Part shown: positions 1 through 7,612 of the stretch, in pieces | How the letters are laid out: every line of letters starts with the position of its first letter | Numbering within the stretch: the stretch's first letter is position 1 | Assembly: GCA_016758965.1 (NCBI GenBank) | Contig: JAEPRB010000207.1 | Span: forward strand, 1-20,340 | DNA length: 20,340 nucleotides | Reading direction: 5' to 3' | Origin: Circinella minor | Taxonomy: Eukaryota; Mucoromycota; Mucoromycetes; Mucorales; Lichtheimiaceae | Notes under the pieces: generated by a model | What the model saw: the letters and a program-made list of their open reading frames with translations, nothing else | Told to the model about the DNA's origin: nothing | The model's database searches: none | Translations under genes and position numbers: made by a program

Positions 1-124
1 AAAAAAATAAAATAAAAAAGAAATAGTGGGGAAAAGCATGAATCACTTTTTTTTTTTTTTCCATCAATAGAAATAGAAAAGAAGAGGGAGGAGGGGTGTG
101 TGTCATTTTCAAGGTTACAAAAGA
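1..124. repeat. Direct repeat, copy 1 (left)
   Basis: This block is repeated almost letter for letter at 326-446. It runs from an A-rich start through a T tract, CCATCAATAGAAATAG and a GAGGGAGGAGGGGTGTGTG stretch to AAGGTTACAAAAG. The main visible difference is the T tract: 14 T here and 11 T in copy 2. Copy 1 reaches the window edge and may extend further left. It lies in the 3' flank of the hexokinase-family gene and has no coding character. Confidence 0.9.
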
Positions 125-325
125 AAAAAAAAGAAGAAAAAGAAAAAAAAAGTAAAAGAAAAAAAAAAAAAAAAAAATGAAAAAAAAAAAGAAGAGAAAA
201 AAAAAAAAAAAAAAAAAAGAGAGGTGCTGAAAAAAATAAATAAAGAATACAATAATTACAAAAAATAAAAAGAAAATAGATTTGAGAAATGGGGGGGGGG
301 GAAGAGGAGGTATATCAAAAGTTAC

Positions 326-446
326 AAAAAAATAAAATAAAAAAGAAATAGTGGGGAAAAGCATGAATCACTTTTTTTTTTTCCATCAATAGAAATAGAA
401 AAGAAGAGGGAGGAGGGGTGTGTGTCATTTTCAAGGTTACAAAAGA
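326..446. repeat. Direct repeat, copy 2 (right)
   Basis: Second copy of the block at 1-124, same orientation, offset by about 322-325 bp. Outside the homopolymers I see essentially no substitutions. Either the duplication is recent or it is an assembly artefact caused by the A-rich spacer. A 60-codon frame on the minus strand over it (315-497) is only translated low complexity. Confidence 0.9.
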
Positions 447-655
447 AAAAAAAAAGAAGAAAGAGAAAAAAGAAGAAAAAGAAAAAATATGATACAAAAA
501 TGAAGTTGAAGTGGAGGAGGGATTAAAAAAAAAAAAGGTTGAGAAGTTAAAAGGGGGATAGGAAGAATGGGTGATTTTATAGAGTAGATAATATAATTAA
601 AATAGTAAATAATAAAAGGAGGCTAGTAATACAAAAAAAAAAAAAAGGTGTGGGT

Positions 656-2224
656 TTATGAAGTTGTATTGGCAGCAATTTTTTCTGCCATCATTGCAAC
701 AATAGCAGCACCCACAATTCTTGAATGTTTAATTATACCTACTGATAATTTAGGTGCAATATGTTCTGGAATAAGTTCTTTAATAGTTTGACAAACACGA
801 GGATGAAATGATGGATAATCTTCATAAATTTCGCCACTAATAGCTATTTAAATAGGCATAATAAATGTTATTAAAGCGTGTTTCTATCCAACACTTTTTT
901 TTTTCGTTGTTGAGTGATAATAATAAAGAAAACTTACAAATTGAATAACCTTCTTCTTCAGAAAATCCAATACCATGTTCAACCATATGTTTAACAACAG
1001 CAGCAATGGCAGCACCTACTAAAGTAGAAGCACGCATTCCTACAAATTGACAAACACGTCGAACAATTTCACGATCACCCAATGAACTTTTTGATAAATG
1101 TAACATATCTTCAATGACAATTCGCGTATCTTCTAAATCTTCTGAATCATCTGCTTCACAAACATACATATAACTTGTATCAAATCCATGTTGTCGATTC
1201 AATGTTTCACTTGATTCACCTCCAAATAGTACGTCACGATCAACGAGATAAATGAGAATATTTCGGACCAATTCTCCAAGAGCAATACCTGTTGTCATTT
1301 TTTCAAACACGTGGTATTGTGGATTAATAGATTCTCGGTCCAATTTCCGGTCAAACCAAGTACATGGAAGTGTTCTCCGTGATGAACCAAAATTACACCA
1401 TTCTGTATTGATAATCATACTTTGTCTATCATTATGTTGAAAAGATGGATCTTGAAGTTTGGTAACATGTGAAACAGGTTCATAATAAGCACAATTAGTT
1501 CCTAAACTATGAACAATTCCAAGACGCGTGGATGAATGTTGATATGCATGAGCTAATAAAACACACACCGCATCTTTATTATCATAAAATGATCACCGGA
1601 GAGTTAAAAAAAGAAAGATGGAGAAACCGGGAAAGTCACATACAACAATATATATAGAATAAATCAAAAGTTAATAAATTATGGATCCATATTGAAAAAA
1701 AAAAGCAGGTACACCAATAAGATTGCTTTTCTTTTTTGGGGGGTGGAGATTATTACGAAAGAACAAAATGTTTTTTTTTTTTTTTTTTTACCATTTGTTA
1801 TAGCTACCACTTTAATTGGTAAACCTTTAATTTGCATACGTTCATGCATTAATTGTACAATATCGACACCAACACCATTTGGATAACTAAATCCATGTCC
1901 CAATGAAAGAATGCGTCCATTATTGAGTGCAGTTTGTTTAATAGCGAAACACAAAGAACATGCCATAGGGTACACAAAAAGATCTTGGGTACCCACTCGA
2001 CCTAGAAAGTCAGACACACATTCTACAACATAATCAATCAAGACAACAAAATCATCCCCACTCATTAAATCTTGAGGAATCTTATATTGATATTGATTAA
2101 TGGCAAGTTTTCCACCTTCACCTTTAAGTTTCACCTGACAAGCATAAATATCCATTCCAATAATTTCTAGTGCTAAATATGTTCCTTTTTCTTGTCCAGT
2201 TGGATAACCTAGTAACAAAATTTT

Positions 2225-2261
<37 letters not shown>

Positions 2262-2709
2262 CTTCTAGTTCTTTTTTTTTTTTTTCGAGAAAGTTATAAG
2301 AGAAAAAAAAAACAAGGCGAATAAAAAGTGCCAAAAAAAAAAAAAAGTTTATATAACACTGGTATAAAGATCAAGTTTTGTTCAATGGTTGTCAAGTAAA
2401 ATGAGGAGAAATATATGAAAAAAAAAAAAGAAACCTTCTTTTCCCTTTCATGTTGAGAAAAAAAGAAAAAAAAAGAAAAAAGAAAAAATAAACTATTCAT
2501 TATTTACCAGTGACAAAAGATGGAATCATGTTTAGATCGCTTGATCTGTCATCAAGAAGACCTGCTTTAAGTTCTTTGTCAAATTCATTAATAACTTGTT
2601 CTAAAGTTTCTCTATCAAGACAAAATTGACGATGAAGTTCTTCAAGAACTAATTGTTGTTGTTCATTAACATATTTTAATTTTTCGATTGGAATGGTGGG
2701 GTTGCCCAT
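656..2709 (-). CDS. Hexokinase-family protein, probably catalytically degenerate
   Basis: Four exons: 2508-2709, 1792-2208, 938-1573 and 656-843. The introns (299, 218 and 94 nt) are all GT-AG, and the exons sum to 1443 nt (480 aa), the usual size of a fungal hexokinase. Fold markers are clear: IPSFVTGYPTGQEKGTYLAL near residues 62-81, KQTALNNGR, KGLPIKVVAITND ending at D207, and INTEW. D207, the catalytic base position, is kept. Other signatures are altered: LGGTN reads IIGMD (83-87), the SFP loop reads CFA (154-156), NDTxGT reads NDAVCV, the GTG loop reads SLG (229-231), and the C-terminal GSG reads HSR. In the family these residues bind ATP phosphates and sugar, so I infer a weak or non-catalytic regulatory paralogue. 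ATG at 2709 is chosen because no other in-frame ATG is visible just upstream; an upstream exon is possible. Clean splicing argues against a pseudogene. Confidence 0.88.
2229..2259. repeat. 31-nt poly-T tract in hexokinase-family intron 1
   Basis: An uninterrupted run of 31 T on the plus strand, which is poly-A on the transcript, about 20 nt upstream of the TACTAG acceptor of intron 1. Further A/T runs fill the same intron. Length is likely to vary between isolates and between sequencing technologies. Confidence 0.9.
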
Positions 2710-3379
2710 CGGGAAGAGACTGGTAAAAAAAGGGACCAAAATTTGGTTGCCCTTTTTTTTTTTTTTTTTTTAGTCCCGTTTATATTGGGCGCCCCTTCCT
2801 CCCACAGACTTTTTTTAATTAAGAGAAGTTTTATTATATATATATATTTTTTTTTGTCTTGTGTATGTTGTTTGTGTATATGTGTTACATTCAATAACCA
2901 CATGAGCTTGAGAAACTCTTTTAACTTTATAACTCCCTCTTTATTTTTTTTTAAAAAAACCCCTCTCTTTTGTTCACATCTCTGTATATCTTTCTTTCTC
3001 ATTCTTGTTAATGAGAAAATCCTGTCAACTGGGTTTTTTGTTTTGTATTATAATGGGCGGGGAGGGAAGTTCGCTCAAAAGGTTAGCCCTAATTTTATTT
3101 TATTTTTTTGGAAATGAGCTTAAAATCATAATCAAAACGGAGCATCGGATTAACTTTTTGACCGAAACAACCCTCGAATCCCCCCCCCCTTTTTTCCTTA
3201 ATCAGGGTCCAAGTTTTTTGATTTGTGTCATTTCTGAAACCTTTCCATTCATAATAAATCTCTCCTTAATATTTTGTACTTCTTTAATTTTCCTTTTCTT
3301 CTTTAATTTTATAAAATACTTTTTTTTTTCCCTTACACAATCTGAGTCACCTGATTTGATTCATTGACAAAAAGTCAAC

Positions 3380-3414
<35 letters not shown>

Positions 3415-4142
3415 AAATATGTGTGTGGTGGAGAAAAAGAGCATTATTTAAAAACTTTAATTACAAAAGTAAAAATGTCCTGCTATTGAAAAGAAAATTT
3501 TTATGTACTTGTCATTTTACTACAGTTTAAAATGGATAACATGAAACTTTCCAAGATTATATATAAATGACTATAAAAATATCTTTTAAAAAAGATGAAA
3601 AAGAGGAGACTCTTTTTATATAAATTTACTTTCGTGTTCTCTATATAAAAGATAGATATTAGATTCTTGTAAAGAAAGAAAAAAAAAACTCGGTCCTTTC
3701 TTTCTATAAAAATATATAAGATTTAATTTTTTTTTTAAAAGGAAAATAAATCTCTACAAAGTAAGCAAGTATAAATCATATCATGTTTTTTTTTTCTCAC
3801 ATTATTTATTATAAGCCCTGAATTCTTTTTTTTTTAGTAGAAGTACCTTTTTTTTTTTTGCTCTAAGCCAAAGGGAAAAAAAAAATCATCAAAAATGGAT
3901 GATAGTATTGAAGGGACATGGTTGTATAGTGTTCTATTTACATCTTTTTTTTTTTAAGTGGAGTGTTGTCATTGTTACCTAATGAATACTCGCTATTTTT
4001 TTTTTTTTTTTTCGAAACCAAAAAGAACAACAAAAAGTGTTTCTATCTCATGAAAAAATTTAAACTATTGACTCAAGCAAATAATAGGAAAAAAAAAAAG
4101 TTGTTTAATTTAATCAATTCAACTTATCCAACCCATTTGCTT
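2710..4142. other. Intergenic, low complexity, no gene seen
   Basis: AT-rich DNA with many T and A runs. Plus-strand open frames at 2743-3117, 3005-3367 and 3963-4253 translate to Phe/Leu/Ile/Lys-rich low complexity and have no family signature. The part nearest 2709 must hold the promoter of the hexokinase-family gene, but I see no convincing core element. GGTTGCCC occurs twice (2700-2707 and 2745-2752) and resembles the ends of the MITE family found elsewhere in the window. Confidence 0.6.
3380..3414. repeat. (TA)n(GA)n compound microsatellite
   Basis: About 17 nt of TA dinucleotides pass directly into about 18 nt of GA dinucleotides. It is intergenic, upstream of the hexokinase-family gene. 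Confidence 0.95.
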
Positions 4143-4189
4143 GTTCTATTTTACCAACTTTTTTTTTTAGCACCGCTTGCTGGGGTTGC
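4143..4189 (-). mobile_element. Fragment of TIR element (MITE family end)
   Basis: The reverse complement reads GCAACCCCAGCAAGCGGTGC, then AAAA, an A run and GTAAAATAGAAC. The same order occurs at the left end of the complete MITE at 12788-13028 and in the fragment at 5142-5221. Only one end is recognisable here and I see no target-site duplication. It is probably an old truncated copy. Confidence 0.55.
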
Positions 4190-4571
4190 ATGGAATTTTA
4201 GAACCTTTTGGGTAAGCCATTTAGCAACTGTATTAAGCTTTATAATTAAATGAAACATAATACTCTGTTTGTGTGTGTGTGTGCGTCAAAAATCTATCAA
4301 GATAACTTCTTCTATGATGCGCCAATAGTAAATATAATTAAAAAAAATGAAATATTATTTATTAATATTGTATCAAATCGATACTGATGTTATTTTGTAG
4401 AAAGTTTTTTTTTAATGTCGTTTGTAAAATAGCGTTGTTGACAACAGGACAACCCCAAAGGCCTTGTTTTTGCATTTTTTTTTTTTTGCTTTCTTTCTCT
4501 CTTTTCTAAACAAAAGCTTAATCCTAATGTTCTTTGATAACAACTACTAAGCTCAATATTTAGCTCAATAT

Positions 4572-4945
4572 TTTGATGTTGAAGATCCCGACTTTGAACT
4601 TCTCGAGAATATCATCAGGAAGGAAGCAAAAAAAATCAGATACGAGCATTCCAGCATCATATTGAAGAGTGTGAGTATAAGAGTAACATAAGAAACTTAC
4701 TCAAGTGCAAGTGGGGTGGTTCTGTTCTCGGTCGCTTAGGAACAGCTGAGCGTAATTGTGAAGAAGCTCATAATTGTTTGATGAACGATTATTTTATTTA
4801 TTAGCGATTCAAAATATAAGAAAAAACAATTCCCCCATCGATTCAAAAATTCATAAGTAAATTGTTTCTACGTACGAATCATGGAACCATGACAGTTATT
4901 TTCAGCAAAAGACAAATGTTGTTAATAAATGTGGTATATCGTCAC
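4572..4945 (+). pseudogene. PIF/Harbinger-type transposase N-terminal remnant
   Basis: Translated in shifting frames this gives FDVEDPDFELLENIIRKEAK, then after a frameshift at an A run HHIEECEYKSNIR, KWGGSVLGRL, and AHNCLMNDYF with a stop at about 4801-4803. Further on comes HDSYFQQKTNVVNKCGISS (4888-4944). In PIF/Harbinger (DDE_Tnp4) transposases and their derived genes, a GGSxPGR...RD...H.RL..DYF block is followed by a RRFRM-like segment and HD.YF.QK.DA.GK.G.S, in this order. The match in order and spacing is good. The catalytic DDE region is not visible. The piece lies between two MITE-family fragments, and GGACAACCCC near 4449 could be another degraded end. It is dead: several stops and frame changes. 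Confidence 0.7.
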
Positions 4946-5141
4946 ACATCATACAAATATGTTTATTCCTCATGAAGAAGAAAGTCAGGACCTCGAGAAG
5001 TATTTTTTTTTTTAAAAGACGTGAGATTATCAATAGTATTAAAATAAACCTTTAATAAAACAATAATAAAAAAAAAGAAGAGGGGTTGGAGGGTTTTTGC
5101 ATTTACAAACGATTGTCCAATTCATTCAATTTACCACCCTG

Positions 5142-5221
5142 TTTACAACCCACTGCTGGAGAATCTGGTTCTATTTTACAAAAAATGTATTTTTAGCACT
5201 GCTACGTACTGGGATTGCCCC
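5142..5221 (-). mobile_element. Fragment of TIR element (MITE family end)
   Basis: The reverse complement starts GGGGCAATCCCAG and continues GCAGTGCTAAAAATACATT, GTAAAATAGAACC and CTCCAGCAGTGG, then TTGTAAA. The complete element at 12788-13028 has the same blocks in the same order over about 80 bp, with scattered differences. The opposite end is not recognised and there is no obvious target duplication, so this is a diverged, probably truncated copy. Confidence 0.7.
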
Positions 5222-5735
5222 GCAATATTTCATTTTTTTCAAAAAAGATAAATAATCTTTTTTCGTCTTTTGACCCTCATTTCTTTTCAAACTACAAATG
5301 AAAAAAGTGACTTTAAATAAAATAGTATTGTTGATGTCATTCTTTAAAATGTTATGATTATATACTTATTATATTGAATTGTGTCTTTATTTTCGACTGA
5401 GATTTATAGCTATTGTTTATATACCATCTTTTACTCTTTTAGCTAACTTCTTGATTAAGAGTTATTGTATAATAATATGATGGTAAATAGATATCATAAT
5501 ATAAATACGTACTCATTAAAATGCACTATTCATCATTATTATTTATACAGTCAAACATTATCAGATAACCATTAAACCCTCCCCAACAAAAAGAAAACAC
5601 ATTGTATTAATACTTCTTTTCTTTATTTACTATGTATACAACACTTTTAATACATAAATTGAAAACATATACTTTTTTTTTTGATTTATTGAATAATACT
5701 TTGACACGTTCCTTTTTTTTTTTTTTTCAACATCC
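5222..5735. other. AT-rich 3' flank of the CipC-domain gene, no gene seen
   Basis: Very AT-rich DNA with poly-T tracts just beyond the CipC-domain gene stop (5700-5727). A minus-strand open frame at 5630-5863 overlaps that gene's last exon in another frame and is a shadow. Nothing else is supported. Confidence 0.6.
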
Positions 5736-7465
5736 TTAATTTGATCCAAATTCTCGTTGAGAATAATGATTAGCAGCTGCTTCAGCTTGACGTGTAGCTT
5801 CTTCTTTATCCTTGGAACTCCAATCATGTTCTTCAGCAAATTTAACAATTTGAGCTGCAGCAATAGCAGCTACTGACTTTTTAATAAAAGAATGATTAAA
5901 TTCTTCTCCTTTTCCTTCTTGATGACGACCATATGCTTTAACAGCTTCATAAGCTGCTGCACCAGCAATCAATTGATGAGATAAATGTGCTTTTCGTTCA
6001 GTAGGTTCATTATATACTTGTCGATGTACTTCGGCAGCTATATAGTATAAATAATATAAACATATACGATAATTATTTATATTAGTATACAATCATATGA
6101 CAATTGATTATTTTTCTTTTTACCTTGTTCATATGGAATGGGTGCACCATAAGGAGAAGGATCAGGTGCTCCATAACCAGCAAGACCCGATTGAGGTGTA
6201 GTGCCATAAGGATTAGAGCCATAAGGATTATTTGAATCAGGAGTTGTACCATAAGGATTAGTACCATAAGGATTGTTTGAATCAGATTGAGTACCATAAG
6301 GATTAGTTCCATAAGGATTATCAACAGATGATGGTGGTGGTGGTTGAGGAGTTGTACCATAAGGATTATTACCATAAGGACCTTCTACTTGAGCAGCTTG
6401 GAACGGTTCACCAAAAGGTTCAACAATCCATTTTTGATTTTCATTTTCATCATCCTTACGTTGATACAAAATTAATTTTGTACCCTTTTTATTTTTTCCA
6501 CCCTTGAATATATAAATAAATAAATAATAATTAAGTCATACTACTACTACTTGCATATAGGATGCATATATATATATATATTATATATAGAGATAGAAAG
6601 TATTATTTATATATGTGATTACTTACTTTAATATCTAAAACCAAACGAGGATCAGATAAAAGATGAATAAAACCATCTCTATATCCCCAACGTTGATTAC
6701 TTGCCCTATTATATATTTTGTTAGAATTATATAAATATATATCAAGATAAGTGACGATTATCATATACATACATGGTCATTTTACGGTTATATTGAATAA
6801 GAGGAGTATCGGATTTAGTATCACCTGTTTATTTATATTTGTTTATTTTTATGTATTTTCAGTTGAGTTTTATATATTCTGTCGTTCATGCATGCATATT
6901 TTTATTATTATTTACCTCCTCTAACATCGACAACTATATTTTAAAAAAAATATTTTAACATGAGAAATTATAGCATATATATGAAAACAAATTCTGTAAT
7001 TATCACATTACCTAAATCAGATTTCTTGTTAATAAGATGGCCATCTTCATAACGCCATAACTATATATACGTATGTACGATTATCGTATCAGTTTATGTT
7101 TCTTTATATTATGAGCATGATATAAAGTCTTATTATTTACCTGATTTTCATTATCATTGTATTTCTATATTATAGTGAAAAGAGTAATACAATACAAGAT
7201 GTTAATAATAATCACTTTATTTATTTTTTATCAACTTTATATACATGCCTGTGGCCAGATGATTAATTCGGTATCAGCCTATGTATATATAACAAAAAAA
7301 AAATTCATGGTTGTTTAGCATAATCAATGTGCACATCAAAATGACATCTTTATTTCTGAATAAGTTTATGAAAAAGATCTAAACCTTTGTTTCACCATTG
7401 TAAACATCGACAACATTCTCACCAAGTGAGGATTTAATATAAAAATATGTATTGGAAGGAAACAT
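5736..7465 (-). CDS. Beta-trefoil lectin-like / CipC (DUF3759) fusion protein
   Basis: Nine exons: 7385-7465, 7249-7278, 7141-7164, 7012-7060, 6916-6933, 6773-6824, 6627-6705, 6124-6502 and 5736-6037. They sum to 1014 nt (337 aa) in one frame. Residues 1-136 form a beta-trefoil (ricin-B-type carbohydrate-binding fold) with three QxW repeats ending NQLW (44-47), NQRW (88-91) and NQKW (133-136), each preceded by a VVDVYNG, VVDVRGG or VLDIKGG strand. Residues about 143-237 are a linker with seven NPYG units. Residues 239-337 match the fungal CipC/DUF3759 family (KAHLSHQLIAGAAAYEAVKA, then Ala-rich helices), named after a concanamycin-induced Aspergillus protein and often stress-responsive. No signal peptide or membrane segment is seen, so a cytosolic role is inferred. 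The intron after exon 2 has a GC donor (CAG|GCATGT). The sugar ligand and function are unknown. Confidence 0.93.
6201..6382 (-). repeat. Coding tandem repeat (NPYG units)
   Basis: Imperfect DNA repeats built on CCATAAGGATT (plus strand), encoding seven NPYG units plus one GPYG with S/T/D-rich spacers. They form the flexible linker between the beta-trefoil and the CipC domain. Unit number probably varies between strains through slippage. Confidence 0.9.
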
Positions 7466-7612
7466 TATATATCTCTTTCAAATTAGTTAAAAAAATATAT
7501 ATATTTATATAAAAGAAGAAAACGAAAAGAAGAAGGGGTTTATCTCTTTTATATATATATAAGAGAGAGAAAATAAATTGTTTTATTTATATATTTTTTA
7601 TGTTACACAACG
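7466..7612 (-). promoter_or_regulatory. Compact intergenic region with TA-core palindrome
   Basis: Only 147 bp separate the golgin stop codon from the ATG of the CipC-domain gene, both on the minus strand. The region must hold the golgin 3' end and the CipC-domain promoter. A near-perfect palindrome at 7543-7566 has TCTCTT and AAGAGA arms around a TATATATA core. It could act as a TATA-like element or a hairpin at the golgin 3' end. The role is inferred from position only. Confidence 0.35.

Larger units (their letters stand above)
1..655. other. Purine-rich, homopolymer-rich 3' intergenic region
   Basis: The plus strand is overwhelmingly A and G apart from two T tracts and a few short mixed stretches. 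It includes long A runs around 163-220 and an 11-G run at 291-301. No gene is supported. It follows the stop codon of the minus-strand hexokinase-family gene, so on the transcribed strand it is a polypyrimidine region that could hold 3' UTR or terminator signals. Such tracts can form triplex structures, but that is only a possibility here. Confidence 0.7.

Noticed and set aside
315..497. 60-codon minus-strand open frame
   Set aside because: Translation is Phe/Ser/Lys low complexity from the repeated purine tract; no splice or family support.
2743..3367. Two plus-strand open frames over 120 codons
   Set aside because: Rich in Phe, Leu and Ile from T runs, with no motif; they overlap each other and lie in the 5' flank of the hexokinase-family gene.
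4143..5221. Complete Harbinger element bounded by the two MITE-like fragments
   Set aside because: Both fragments have the same orientation, so they cannot be the two inverted ends of one element.
6082..6375. Minus-strand frame with repeated LIMVL/HHHHH
   Set aside because: Out-of-frame shadow of the NPYG repeat exon.
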